Assembly: GCA_035762665.1 (NCBI GenBank)
Contig: DASTNZ010000077.1
Span: 1 to 64,000, forward strand
DNA length: 64,000 bases
Source of the DNA: JASLBX01 sp035762665
Lineage (GTDB): Bacteria > Actinomycetota > Actinomycetes > Jiangellales > Jiangellaceae
Direction of reading: 5' to 3'
In this document: positions 31,842 through 40,934 of the stretch, in pieces
How the letters are laid out: every line of letters starts with the position of its first letter
How positions within the stretch are numbered: the stretch's first letter is position 1
Position numbers and translations under genes: made by a program
The notes under the pieces: generated by a model
The model's input: only the letters and a program-made list of their open reading frames with translations
Told to the model about the DNA's origin: nothing
The model's database searches: none

Positions 31842-34361
31842 TCAACCAAGCCAGAGCGAGCCGACCCCGGTGATCATCAGTGCCGGTTCGCCTGTCTCAT
31901 CGGACGCAGCAAGATCGATCGAGGCGTTGATCGCCCAGTCATGATGGCCGGCGGGATCGTCCAGTATTTGACGCACCTGCCAGTGACCGTCGATCTCGTC
32001 GATCATCAGCATCGCCGGCCCACGGGCGCTGGCGTCGATACCGATGTCCACGTGCTCGTTGAAGTACGGTTCGAGCGCTGCCTCCCATGCAGGGGCATCC
32101 CAGCCGCACTCGGCATCCAACGCGCCCAGCGCCTCCCATTGCCGGCGGGCAGCCAGCTCGACTCGTCGGAACAACTGGTTACGCACCATGACCCGGAACG
32201 CCCGCGGGTTCGCCGTCACTCCACGCGCCGGTTCCTCGCGCCGAGGGCGCACCTCATCAGCGCCGGCGTCGGCGTCTGGATTGACCAGTCGTTCCCACTC
32301 GTCGAGCAGGCTCGAATCGACCTGCCGTACCAACTCGCCAAGCCACTCGATCAGATCGGTCAGCTCATCGGTCCGCGCCGCGTCCGGAATGGTCTGGCGA
32401 AGCGCCCGGTAGGCATCGGCGAGATATCTCAGCACCAGACCCTCGGAGCGGGCCAGCCCATAGAAGGAGACGTACTCGCCAAAGGTCATCGCCCGCTCGT
32501 ACAGATCCCGGACGACGGATTTCGGGTTGAGTTCGTGATCCGCCACCCACGGGTGAGACTGGCGGTAGACCTCGTATGCGTGCTCCAGCAGGTCGGCCAA
32601 TGGCTGTGGGTGGGTGACATCTTCAAGCAGTTCCATGCGCTCGTCGTATTCGACGCCGTCCGCTTTCATGGCCGCAACTGCCTCGCCCCGGGCTCGGAAC
32701 TGCTGCGCCGACAACACGGCCCGAGGTTTGTCCAGGGTCGCCTCGATCACGGACACGGCATCAAGCGCGTAGGTCGGCGATGCGGGGTCGAGAAGCTCGA
32801 GCGCGGCCAGGGCAAGCGGCGACAGCGGCTGGTTCAGGGCGAAGTCGAAGGGCAGGTCCACCGTCAGCCGGATCGTCCGACCGTCCTCGTCCGGGATATC
32901 GAGCTGTTCGACGACCCCCGCGGCCCGCAACGCGCGGTAGATCGCGATCGCTCGGCGGATGTGGCGAACACGCCGAGCGGGTGGTTCGTGATTGTCGGTG
33001 AGCAGCTTGCGCATCGCTTCGAACGCGTCGCCGGGGCGGCTTATCACACCGATCACCATGGCGTGGCTGACCTCGAAACTTGACGCCAGCGGCTCGGGCA
33101 GCGCGGCGACCAGCCGGTCGAAGGTCGCCGGGCCCCACGAGACGAAACCTTCCGGTGGTTTCTTCCGGACGATCTTCCGGCGCTTCTTGGGATCGTCCCC
33201 GGCCTTCGCCAGCGCGCGCTCGTTCTCTATGACGTGCTCGGGCGCCTGGACGACCACCTCGCCAAGGGTGTCGAAGCCCGCTCGGCCTGCTCGCCCGGCG
33301 ATCTGGTGGAATTCCCGCGCGGTCAGGTGGCGGGTCCGCGTCCCGTCGTACTTGCTCAACCCGGACAACACCACGGTGCGGATAGGTACGTTGATGCCGA
33401 CGCCGAGGGTGTCCGTCCCGCAGATCACCTTGAGTAGCCCGGCCTGGGTGAGCCGCTCGACCAGCCGCCGGTACTTCGGCAGCATCCCGGCGTGGTGCAC
33501 GCCGATGCCGTGGCGGACCAGCCGGGACAGCGTCTTACCGAAGCCGGCGCTGAACCGAAACCTGCCGATCTCGGCCGCGATCGCGTCGCGCTCCGCGCGG
33601 GAGGCGGCGTTGACGCTCGTTAGTGCCTGCGCCCGTTCGACGGCTGCGGCCTGGGTGAAGTGAACGACATAGACGGGCGCCCGGTGCGTACTCAGCAGTT
33701 CATCCAGCAGCTCGTGCATCGGGTCGGTGGAGTAGGAGAAGGTGAGCGGGACAGGCCGTTCCGCGGACGCCACCACAGCGACGTCCCGGCCGGTGCGGCG
33801 GCGCAGGTCATGCTCAAAGAAGGAGACGTCGCCGAGAGTGGCGGACATGAGCAGGAACTGGGCCTTCGGCAACGCGAGCAGCGGTACCTGCCAGGCCCAG
33901 CCCCGCTGTGGATCCGCGTAGAAGTGGAACTCGTCCATCACGACCTGGCCGATGTCCGCGTCCGCGCCCTCGCGCAGCGCGATGTTCGCGAGCACCTCCG
34001 CGGTGCAGCAGATGATCGGAGCGGATGCGTTGACGCTGGAGTCGCCGGTCATCATTCCGACGTTCTCGCCGCCGAAGGTATCGACGAGGTTGAAGAACTT
34101 CTCCGACACCAGGGCCTTCAGCGGTGCGGTGTAGAAGGTGCGCTGCTGCGTCGCGAGCGCGGTGAAATGCGCCGCCACGGCGACCAGGCTCTTGCCGGAT
34201 CCTGTCGGCGTGTTGAGGATGACGTGCGAGCCGGAAACGAGTTCGATGACGGCCTCGTCCTGGGCGGGGTACAGTTCGAAGCCCTGCTCGGTCGCCCAGC
34301 CCGTGAAGGCCTCGTACAGCTCGTCCGCACCGGGCGATGCGGGTATCCGCTCCGTCAGCAC
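31842..34361 (-). CDS. DEAD/DEAH-box helicase with DUF3516 C-terminal domain
   Basis: An 839-residue Ski2-like helicase. Motif I is TPTGSGKSLVA, motif II is VVMDEFHFYAD (DEFH), motif III MSATLG and motif VI HQIAGRAGRAGFD. The C-terminal half is the actinobacterial DUF3516. It is presumed to act on RNA or DNA in an ATP-dependent way; the pathway is not established. The GTG at 34361 is chosen because homologues start shortly before TERIP; an in-frame start 69 bases upstream exists. It is divergent from the AlkB-like gene. Confidence 0.88.
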   Translation of the reverse strand: MLTERIPASPGADELYEAFTGWATEQGFELYPAQDEAVIELVSGSHVILNTPTGSGKSLVAVAAHFTALATQQRTFYTAPLKALVSEKFFNLVDTFGGENVGMMTGDSSVNASAPIICCTAEVLANIALREGADADIGQVVMDEFHFYADPQRGWAWQVPLLALPKAQFLLMSATLGDVSFFEHDLRRRTGRDVAVVASAERPVPLTFSYSTDPMHELLDELLSTHRAPVYVVHFTQAAAVERAQALTSVNAASRAERDAIAAEIGRFRFSAGFGKTLSRLVRHGIGVHHAGMLPKYRRLVERLTQAGLLKVICGTDTLGVGINVPIRTVVLSGLSKYDGTRTRHLTAREFHQIAGRAGRAGFDTLGEVVVQAPEHVIENERALAKAGDDPKKRRKIVRKKPPEGFVSWGPATFDRLVAALPEPLASSFEVSHAMVIGVISRPGDAFEAMRKLLTDNHEPPARRVRHIRRAIAIYRALRAAGVVEQLDIPDEDGRTIRLTVDLPFDFALNQPLSPLALAALELLDPASPTYALDAVSVIEATLDKPRAVLSAQQFRARGEAVAAMKADGVEYDERMELLEDVTHPQPLADLLEHAYEVYRQSHPWVADHELNPKSVVRDLYERAMTFGEYVSFYGLARSEGLVLRYLADAYRALRQTIPDAARTDELTDLIEWLGELVRQVDSSLLDEWERLVNPDADAGADEVRPRREEPARGVTANPRAFRVMVRNQLFRRVELAARRQWEALGALDAECGWDAPAWEAALEPYFNEHVDIGIDASARGPAMLMIDEIDGHWQVRQILDDPAGHHDWAINASIDLAASDETGEPALMITGVGSLWLG

Positions 34362-34500
34362 GCCCCAGCTCCAGAATGACCACTTTGACAGGGTGATTCC
34401 CCTCCGAACCTGCCTGAGCAGGCCTTGCAAAGGTTACAGAGAATGGCGACCCAGGGCCGAATTAAGTACCTCTGTTCGAACCGGGCGTATGATTGCCGCT

Positions 34501-35133
34501 GTGAGTGTTGCACTACAGGGCTCGCTGCTCGACGATTCGGGTGGCGTAGCCAGGCTCGGCCAGCTAGGGGCTTCGGTCCGCCGCCAGCAGCTCAGCCTGG
34601 GCGCCTGGATCGACCTCCGGCCCGGATGGCTGAGCGGGTCGGACGAGTTGTTCGACCGGTTGGTGCAACGGGTGCCCTGGCGGGCCGAGCGGCGGCAGAT
34701 GTACGACCGCGAGGTCGACGTACCGCGTCTGCTGTGTTGGTACGGGCCCGACGACGACCTACCGGACGCCGTCCTCGCCCAGGCCAAGCATGCCCTTAAC
34801 GATCACTACGCGGCCGAGCTTGGCGAGCCATTCGTCTCTGCCGGGCTCTGCTTCTACCGCGACGGGCGCGACAGCGTCGCCTGGCACGGCGACACCATCG
34901 GGCGCGGCAAGGACGAAGACACGATGGTCGCCATCCTGTCCGTCGGAGCACCTCGCATGCTGGCGCTTCGGCCACGGGGTGGTGGCGAGTCGCAGCGGTT
35001 CCCGCTCGGTCATGGCGATCTGCTCGTAATGGGCGGATCGTGCCAGCGAACGTGGGAGCACGCCATCCTCAAGACCGCCCGTCCGGTAGGCCCGCGGATC
35101 AGCATCCAGTTTCGGCCGCGCAACGTGGCCTGA
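34501..35133 (+). CDS. AlkB-like 2-oxoglutarate/Fe(II) dioxygenase
   Basis: A 210-residue alkylated nucleic acid repair-type dioxygenase. Fe ligands are the HxD in VAWHGDTIGRG and a distal His in WEHAILKTARP; the 2-oxoglutarate Arg lies in GPRISIQFRPR. A nucleotide-recognition lid precedes them. A TATGAT -10 element at 34488-34493 is placed so that transcription would begin near the GTG at 34501, suggesting a leaderless message; an ATG at 34489 inside that element is the alternative. It would remove alkyl lesions such as 1-methyladenine or 3-methylcytosine. The open frame extends much further upstream, antisense to the helicase gene; that part is not coding. Confidence 0.85.
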   Translation: MSVALQGSLLDDSGGVARLGQLGASVRRQQLSLGAWIDLRPGWLSGSDELFDRLVQRVPWRAERRQMYDREVDVPRLLCWYGPDDDLPDAVLAQAKHALNDHYAAELGEPFVSAGLCFYRDGRDSVAWHGDTIGRGKDEDTMVAILSVGAPRMLALRPRGGGESQRFPLGHGDLLVMGGSCQRTWEHAILKTARPVGPRISIQFRPRNVA

Positions 35134-35154
35134 CCCACATGGCACCATCGAAAG

Positions 35155-35991
35155 ATGGGCGGTGACGTCGACCTAGGGCTGTTCGGCCCGCGCAGCGTGA
35201 GTTGGCGCGTCCACGCGGAGCCGATGCTGTGGGTGGCCGGTCTCCGCGCACTCTACCTCCAGGCGCTCCACCCCCGCGCCATCGCCGGCGTCGTGCAGAA
35301 CTCCGACTACCGGGACGATCCCTGGGGGCGGTTGATGCGCACCGCCGAGTACGTCGGGACGGTGGTGTACGGAACCATCGACCAGGCCCGCCGGGCGGGC
35401 GCGCGAGTGCGCGGTGTGCATTCCCGGCTGCGTGCGACCGACCCGGTGACGGGCGAGGAGTTCCGGATCGACGAGCCGGAACTACTGTTGTGGGTTCACG
35501 TGACCGAGGTCGAGTCCTTTGTAACCACGGCTCGCCGATCAGGGCTGGCGCTCACTGCTGCCGAGGTTGATCAGTACCTGGCCGAACAGGTCCGAGCGGC
35601 GGAACTGGTCGGTCTTGACCCGGCCCGCGTGCCGACGTCCGCTGCGGCGGTCGAAGACTACTACGCGCGGATGCGGCAGGTGCTGGCACTCACCCCGCCG
35701 GCAATCGATGTTGCCCGGTTTCTCGCTGCGCCCCCATTGCCTCGTGGGCTTGGCTGGACGCCCGTGCGGCCCGCGTGGATGGGCATTGCGGCCGCCGCCT
35801 TCGGCATGCTGCCGCGGTGGGCGCGGCGGCTATACCGGATGCCAGGGCTGCCAACGACAGATCTCGCCGCGACGCTGGCGGCCCGGGCCGGCCGGCTGGC
35901 GCTTCGGGCGATGCCGCTCAAGCCCGGGCCGATCTACACCGACGCAATGCACCGCGCTGAACGATCACGTTCGGCAGGCGTAGCCACGTAG
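35155..35991 (+). CDS. MpaB/DUF2236-family oxygenase-like protein
   Basis: A 278-residue protein of the oxygenase MpaB / rubber-oxygenase-like (DUF2236) family. Family signatures are LQALHPRAIAGVVQNSDYRD near residue 38, and TAEYVGTVVYGTID and LLWVHVTEVESF, with conserved histidines that bind haem in characterised relatives. The true substrate is unknown. It starts 21 bases after the AlkB-like gene, likely one operon. Its 3' end forms one arm of a long inverted repeat. Confidence 0.85.
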   Translation: MGGDVDLGLFGPRSVSWRVHAEPMLWVAGLRALYLQALHPRAIAGVVQNSDYRDDPWGRLMRTAEYVGTVVYGTIDQARRAGARVRGVHSRLRATDPVTGEEFRIDEPELLLWVHVTEVESFVTTARRSGLALTAAEVDQYLAEQVRAAELVGLDPARVPTSAAAVEDYYARMRQVLALTPPAIDVARFLAAPPLPRGLGWTPVRPAWMGIAAAAFGMLPRWARRLYRMPGLPTTDLAATLAARAGRLALRAMPLKPGPIYTDAMHRAERSRSAGVAT

Positions 35992-36042
35992 CTACATGCA
36001 TGCAGCCCCGTGGGTACGTCGGGCCGCTGCCGAACGTGATCG
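35962..36042. terminator. 16-bp inverted repeat spanning the MpaB/SecDF convergent junction
   Basis: CGATCACGTTCGGCAG (35962-35977) and CTGCCGAACGTGATCG (36027-36042) are perfect complements separated by 49 bases that include the MpaB-like stop codon. A smaller hairpin, GTAGC...GCTAC, lies inside. Its position between convergent genes suggests bidirectional termination; the long loop is unusual for that. Confidence 0.5.
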
Positions 36043-36046
36043 AACG

Positions 36047-38350
36047 TCAGACCACGGCACCGTAGTTCGGGTCCTCTCGTGATCTTGCTTCGCGCTTCTT
36101 CTCCTTTGGCGCGGGTGGTTGCGTCGGCCACCGCTGCTCGAGTTCGATGGCGATGGGCGTCGCGGTGAAGTTTGACGAGTAGGTACCGACCGCGATGCCG
36201 ATGACCAGGGCAAGCGCGAAGTCGGACAGCGACTCCCCGCCGAGGAACAGCAGTGCGATCAGGATGAACAGCGTCGAAAGGCCGGTGTTGACCGATCTCG
36301 GCATCGTGTTGAGCACGGCACTGTTGGCGATCGCGCTGAAATCACCCGTTGGTGTGGCTCGCCACTCTTCTCGAATCCGGTCGAACACCACCACCGAGTC
36401 GTTGACCGTATAACCGATGATGGTGAGCAATGCGGCAAGGAAGATGCCGTCGATCGGTTTGCCCAGCCAGGCGAACAGGCCGACTACCACCACGACGTTC
36501 TGGAACAGCGCCACGACGGCGCCAGTGCTGAACGTCCAGCGGAATCGGATCGCCAGATAGAGCAGCTGGGCGGCGAGCGCCACGGCGAGGGCGATGAGGG
36601 CGTTCCGACGCAGCTCGTCGCCCATGCTCGGCCCGATCAGCTCGTCCCGCACCGTTTCCGCGCCGCCGGCGATCTCGCCGACCGCAGCCTCGATCGCGTT
36701 CGCTTCGGCGTCGGAGATAGGAATGGTGCGTACGCTCACGTCGGCGTCATCGGACTCCTGGACGATCGCGGTCGGGAAGCCCGCGTCACCGATCGCCGCC
36801 CGAGCGTCGTCGATGTCGACCGGGTTGGTCGTGTCGATGGCCAGCTGGCGGCCTCCGGTGAATTCGATGCCCATGTTGATTCCGCGGACGACCATGCCGG
36901 CGATCGCCACAAGGACGACGAGTGCGGAGACGGCAAGGAAAGTCCGGCTGTGCCGCATCAGGTTCGGCTGGACTTTGCGAAGCCAGAGCCGGAACCGGGT
37001 GTGCTGGCCAATACCGGTGATCTTCGGATGCCGGGTAACCCAACCCAGGTCGATCACCCACTCGGCAAGGACTCGGGTGACAACGAGGGCCGAGAACATC
37101 GATGCGAGCACACCTATCGTGAGCGTCACACCGAACCCGCGCACCGGCCCAGCAGAGAGGAAGAACAACAGTGCGGCGGCGATCAGCGTCGTAACGTTCG
37201 AGTCCGCGATGGCGGACAGCGCGTTCTTGAACCCACTCTGGACGGCCTTCCGGCCACTCTTGACGTCTCCGTCGACGTAGTCCTCCCTTGCCCGCTCGAA
37301 GACCAGCACGTTCGCATCGAGGGCCATACCGACTGCCAGCACGAAACCGGCCAGACCGGGGAGCGTCAGCGTGGCGCCGAGCGCCGTCAGCGTCCCGAAT
37401 GCGATCACTGCATAACAGGCGAGCCCGATCGCCGCAATGAAGCCGAGCAGCCGGTAGACGTACAGGATGAACACGGCGGTGATCGCGAGACCAATGATCG
37501 CGGCCTCGAAGCTCGCGTCGATGGCCGCCTGGCCGAGAGTGGGCCCTACCACGCGCTGCTCGATGACTTCCACGGGAACGGGCAGCGCGCCGCCCTTGAT
37601 GAGTGCAGCCAACTCTTGGGCGGACTCGGAGTCGAAGTTTCCGGTGATCTCGGTCGTACCGCCGGCGATGCCGACGCCGCACGGTACAGATTCGTTGACT
37701 TGTGGCGACGAGATCACCTCGCCGTCCAGCACGATCGCGATCCGGCGCTGTGGATCCCCCGACGGGATACATGCGGCATCGGCGGTCATCTGCTGCCAAG
37801 TGTCCGGCCCGTCTGCGACGAAGTCGATGGTGACGGACCACCGCCCGGTCTGCGGGTTGAGCACGCCCTCGGCGTCACCGACCGACTCGCCGGTCATCAG
37901 CGACGGGCCGACCCGGATCGGCCCGCCCTGCTCGTCTACCAGGACCTGCTCACCGGTCTCGGGATCGGGCTCGTCTCCTTCGGCCGGCGGCGTCCCCTCT
38001 ACGCCGAGCACCTTGTGGAACGTCAGTTGCGCCGTCCGCCCGATCGCTTCCGATGCTTGCTCGGGATCGGAGACGCCGGGCAACTCCACGATGATGCGGT
38101 TGTCGCCCGACCTGGTCAGGGTCGGCTCGGACACGCCGAGTGCGTCCACCCGCCGCCGCAGGACCTCGATCGCGCGATCGGTTGCCTGCGCGTCAGCGGT
38201 GACCGTGTCGGTGTCCTGCGCCTCCAGAACGATCTGCGCCCCACCGCGCAGGTCCAACCCGAGCGTGGGTGAGGACGTCAAGACAAAGAAGCCGGAGAGT
38301 GAGAGAACGACGAGCGCCAGCAGCGCGCGCACTACGGACGAACGATTCAC
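36047..38350 (-). CDS. secDF: Fused protein-export membrane protein SecDF
   Basis: A 767-residue SecD-SecF fusion. The SecD half begins with a membrane helix and LGLDLRGGAQIVLEA (D1), then the periplasmic P1 domain, and LPVPVEVIEQRVVGPTLG leading into five helices (ALDANVLVFERAREDY is D5-like). The SecF half has GIEFTGGRQLAIDTT and IGYTVNDSVVVFDRIREEW. It should use the proton gradient to pull exported proteins from SecYEG. Actinomycetes usually have separate secD and secF beside yajC and ruv genes; here the fused gene stands alone, so it is probably an additional copy. The C-terminus is basic. A small exported protein gene lies directly upstream. Confidence 0.9.
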   Translation of the reverse strand: MNRSSVVRALLALVVLSLSGFFVLTSSPTLGLDLRGGAQIVLEAQDTDTVTADAQATDRAIEVLRRRVDALGVSEPTLTRSGDNRIIVELPGVSDPEQASEAIGRTAQLTFHKVLGVEGTPPAEGDEPDPETGEQVLVDEQGGPIRVGPSLMTGESVGDAEGVLNPQTGRWSVTIDFVADGPDTWQQMTADAACIPSGDPQRRIAIVLDGEVISSPQVNESVPCGVGIAGGTTEITGNFDSESAQELAALIKGGALPVPVEVIEQRVVGPTLGQAAIDASFEAAIIGLAITAVFILYVYRLLGFIAAIGLACYAVIAFGTLTALGATLTLPGLAGFVLAVGMALDANVLVFERAREDYVDGDVKSGRKAVQSGFKNALSAIADSNVTTLIAAALLFFLSAGPVRGFGVTLTIGVLASMFSALVVTRVLAEWVIDLGWVTRHPKITGIGQHTRFRLWLRKVQPNLMRHSRTFLAVSALVVLVAIAGMVVRGINMGIEFTGGRQLAIDTTNPVDIDDARAAIGDAGFPTAIVQESDDADVSVRTIPISDAEANAIEAAVGEIAGGAETVRDELIGPSMGDELRRNALIALAVALAAQLLYLAIRFRWTFSTGAVVALFQNVVVVVGLFAWLGKPIDGIFLAALLTIIGYTVNDSVVVFDRIREEWRATPTGDFSAIANSAVLNTMPRSVNTGLSTLFILIALLFLGGESLSDFALALVIGIAVGTYSSNFTATPIAIELEQRWPTQPPAPKEKKREARSREDPNYGAVV

Positions 38351-38399
38351 GAGGACGCTTCTTTCTGGAGCGAGTGATCGGGACGGCGGGGCTGATCAC

Positions 38400-38759
38400 T
38401 CACTGGGGCGGTGCGCGCCCCCTCGTGGTGTCCGCGCTGTCGGTGCCGACATGGCCGGTCGGCGGCGCAGGCGCGGTGGCGCATTGCACCCGCGTCTCCG
38501 GCAACTCGGCTGCGGGCCCTGCCACCTGGCCAGGCAGCTGAAAATCCTCGGTGGTGTCGTCCGGCGCGGCGACCGAGACAGCGGCGCCTGCGTCAGTGCC
38601 ACCTGCCGTCGCGGCTGCCGCGTCGCCGCTGCCGGTCGGCTGGCGGGCAGGTGCTGCGGTCGACGGCATGGCACCGAACACGGTGAGAACGACTGCGGTC
38701 AGGAAGGCGAAAATGGCGCCCGGCATCGACAGGCGAGCTCGCGCTGCGGCTCGATCCAT
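38400..38759 (-). CDS. Small secreted or anchored Ala/Pro/Thr-rich protein, unknown
   Basis: About 119 residues. An N-terminal signal or anchor (MPGAIFAFLTAVVLTVFGAM...STAAPA) is followed by a low-complexity Ala/Gly/Thr/Pro-rich tail with one Cys. The ATG at 38759 follows GAGAGGAGG. It lies 49 bases upstream of secDF on the same strand and may be co-transcribed. No family is recognised. The evidence for coding is the ribosome binding site, the signal sequence and position. Confidence 0.55.
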   Translation of the reverse strand: MDRAAARARLSMPGAIFAFLTAVVLTVFGAMPSTAAPARQPTGSGDAAAATAGGTDAGAAVSVAAPDDTTEDFQLPGQVAGPAAELPETRVQCATAPAPPTGHVGTDSADTTRGRAPPQ

Positions 38760-38839
38760 GCGCGCCGACCTCCTCTCCGCGCCGAGACTCGCCATACCTT
38801 ACGTCTCAACAGCGCGAACGAACCAGGCGGCCCTGGGTG

Positions 38840-39696
38840 CTAGCTTGCGGCCTCCAGGTTGCGGAAAGTGGCCGTGGAGATCTCGCCGGGCTCAACCACC
38901 ACGTAGGTCGTCGGCTGGCCATCGACTCCAGCCGGCCGGTCGATGCGCGCCAGGTACTGGCCGGGCTCGACGTGCGCGAAGCCGAACCAGCCCGAGCCGT
39001 CCGACTTCCGGATGATCGTCTGGCCGCCATCGACCGGCGTCGGGTGACCGTCACGTTGTCCAGCGGCGTGCTGTCCTTGAGTACCACCGTGCCGGTGACG
39101 TGGCCCTCGGTGGGCTGGGCCTTCCAGGTCATCTCGGGCAGCGCGGCCGGGTGCTCGAACGGCGCGCCGGGTGCGGTCAGCGCAGCGGCCAACTTGTCGC
39201 GCTCAGCGGAGCGCTCGGCCCACGGCCCGTCGACGAAGGCGTTGCTGGGGTTGGCGTAGGAATAGCCGCTCCAGCCGGCGGCGACGTTGCCGGCGGCGGT
39301 CGGGCTGCAAGATCTCCTCGACCTGTTCGACGCTGTCCTCGACGGAGTTCAGGTACAGCGCCGGCCCGTTGACCGCCTGCCGGCCACCCTGCCAGTCGGC
39401 GATGACCTCGGTCCACTCGGAGACGCGGCGTCGGTGCGCGGGCACAGGGCGCGGTTGCAGAAGCAGTCATACCGCCTCGCAGTCTGTACGATCAGCGCGT
39501 TGGCGTTGATTGCGAGTGCATCCTCGACCAGCTAGTCGACCTGGGCTTGGTTGTAGATGCCCTGGTTGAAGGCGTCCACCCAGTAGCTACGCCATTGTTC
39601 GGGGGGATCGCCATCGGCGCCGGCCGGTGCGGCAGCGCCGAGGGTGGCGGCTACCAGGCCGCCGATGGCGAGGGCGGTGGATAGTGCGCTTCTCAT
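38840..39696 (-). pseudogene. Broken GHL10 family glycoside hydrolase gene
   Basis: From ATG 39696 (GGAGG just upstream) it reads a signal peptide, then WRSYWVDAFNQGIYNQAQVD, then an in-frame TAG at 39534-39532, then DALAINANALIVQTARRYDC and further GHL10-like sequence. The central catalytic region expected of a 400-450-residue GHL10 protein is missing: after about 39415 the frame jumps to C-terminal-like sequence (EDSVEQVEEILQPD). Further frameshifts follow before a final AAALTAPGAPFEHPAALPEM and a C-terminal beta domain ending at 38840. At least one nonsense mutation, a deletion and frameshifts make it non-functional. It is divergent from the DasR-like regulator. Confidence 0.8.
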
Positions 39697-39729
39697 ACGT
39701 GAGCCTCCGGTCAGAGCGAGAACACGAAG

Positions 39730-39745
39730 AATGGACTAGACCACC
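39730..39745. promoter_or_regulatory. dre-like GntR operator, site 1
   Basis: AATGGACTAGACCACC matches the DasR site A(C/G)TGGTCTAGACCA(G/C)T at about 13 of 16 positions. It is nearest to the broken GHL10 gene. Confidence 0.55.
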
Positions 39746-39771
39746 ACCGCGAACGTAAAACAGTGAGCAAG

Positions 39772-39787
39772 ATACGTCTAGACCAAC
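39772..39787. promoter_or_regulatory. dre-like GntR operator, site 2
   Basis: ATACGTCTAGACCAAC contains the full TCTAGACCA core of the dre consensus. Its CTAG centre is 42 bases from that of site 1. Confidence 0.5.
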
Positions 39788-39816
39788 CCACTAGTGAATC
39801 GCAACAGCCGTGGCGT

Positions 39817-39832
39817 AGAGTCCTAGACCACT
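39817..39832. promoter_or_regulatory. dre-like GntR operator, site 3
   Basis: AGAGTCCTAGACCACT carries CTAGACCACT, the right half of the dre consensus. Its CTAG centre is 45 bases from site 2; it is nearest to the GntR gene. Confidence 0.55.
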
Positions 39833-39918
39833 GGATCGCACGCCGGAACGGATGGAAAGCGACGTGCCGGCGCCGGCCACCGGACTCGGCCCACAGGCCG
39901 CGGCTGGAAGAGGGAGCA

Positions 39919-40647
39919 GTGCGTTCCGCTAAGTACCACTCGATCCGTGACGAGATCCTCGATCTCGTCGCGGAGCTCAATGTCGGCGATGCGCTGCCGC
40001 CAGAACGGACGCTCGCGCCACAGTTCGGCGTGTCCCGGATGACGTTGCGCCGGGCGGTTGAGGAGCTCGTACGCGAAGGACGCCTGGTTCGCCGTCACGG
40101 CGCCGGAACGTTCGTCGCCGAGCCTAAGATCGCCCAGGGCTTGGCGGTCACGTCTTTCTCTGAGGACATGCGGCAGCGGGGGGCCGTCCCCTCCAGCCGG
40201 ACGCTTGGAGTGGACGAGGTGCATGCCGGCGCCCAGCTAGGGCGGGTTCTGGAGATCTCGCCAGGAGACAAGGTCGTGCGAATCGTGCGACTTCGGCTTG
40301 CGGACGACGCGCCGATGGCCCTCGAGACGCTACATGTTCCGCGGGCGGTCGCGCCCGACCTCGATGGCGACGCCCTCGCTGAGCAGTCGTTCTACGAGCT
40401 GCTCGCCGAGCGGTACGGGGTGATTCTCGGCAGTGGCGTGCAGACCATCGAGGCGACGGTCACGGACGAAACCGAGTCGGAGATCCTCGAGGTGCCGGTC
40501 CACTCGCCAGCGTTCCTGTTCGAGCGCACGTCCCGCGCAGTCGACGGACGGGTCGTCGAGTTCGTCCGCTCCGTTTACCGGGGGGACAGGTACAAGTTCC
40601 GGGTCGAGTTGCATCCGAACAGCGCTCCCGTAACGAGGTCCGACTGA
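39919..40647 (+). CDS. GntR/HutC-family regulator, DasR/NagR-like (UTRA domain)
   Basis: A 242-residue regulator. The GntR winged helix (residues 1-70) shows ALPPERTLAPQFGVSRMTLRRAV and the wing RRHGAGTFVAEP. The UTRA effector domain follows (SFSEDMRQRGAVPSSRTLG...LFERTSRAVDGRVVEFV). DasR/NagR proteins sense amino-sugar phosphates such as GlcN-6-P or GlcNAc-6-P. The GTG at 39919 follows AGAGGGAG. Three dre-like sites lie upstream. It is followed after two bases by a truncated sugar-kinase gene and then murQ. Confidence 0.87.
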   Translation: MRSAKYHSIRDEILDLVAELNVGDALPPERTLAPQFGVSRMTLRRAVEELVREGRLVRRHGAGTFVAEPKIAQGLAVTSFSEDMRQRGAVPSSRTLGVDEVHAGAQLGRVLEISPGDKVVRIVRLRLADDAPMALETLHVPRAVAPDLDGDALAEQSFYELLAERYGVILGSGVQTIEATVTDETESEILEVPVHSPAFLFERTSRAVDGRVVEFVRSVYRGDRYKFRVELHPNSAPVTRSD

Positions 40648-40649
40648 CG

Positions 40650-40934
40650 GTGACCGTTCTGGCAGTCGACGTGGGACGGACGACATTCCGCGCCGCGGTC
40701 TTCAGCAACGGCGTGCGCGGCGTCTTCGTCAGGCTCGACAACGGCGCCACCCTGGCCGACGACGACGGCATTCCCCGGCTGCTCGGGCTCCTGGAGATGG
40801 CGCTGCGCGCGCCAGATCGGCTTCCTGCCGGGCACCGTTGCCGGAGTCGAGGAGGCTTGAACTACCTGGGCACTCATGAGCCGGAGAAGGTGTGGAATGA
40901 GCTCGTGGCAGCGCTGACGGGGAGGCGTGCTTGA
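40650..40934 (+). pseudogene. Internally deleted BadF/BadG-type N-acetylglucosamine kinase remnant
   Basis: A 94-codon frame that starts like a sugar kinase (LAVDVGRTTFRAAVFSNGV, compare the phosphate-binding AVDVGGTTFRAAV) and after about residue 55 passes to a short tail (LNYLGTHEPEKVWNELVAAL). BadF-type kinases have about 300-330 residues, so the middle is gone. In this conserved gene order a GlcNAc or MurNAc kinase precedes murQ. The frame is still open and overlaps the murQ start, so it may be translated, but it cannot be an active kinase. Confidence 0.6.

Noticed and set aside
34471..34482. GTTCGAAC near the AlkB-like start as a LexA (SOS) box
   Set aside because: The actinobacterial SOS box needs GAAC-N4-GTTC; here the half-sites are back to back in the wrong order.
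34138..34500. N-terminal extension of the AlkB-like frame
   Set aside because: Antisense to the helicase gene and lacking homology; a -10 element is placed for a start at 34501.
36950..38272. 440-codon plus-strand frame opposite secDF
   Set aside because: Shadow of secDF; no signal sequence, ribosome binding site or domain.
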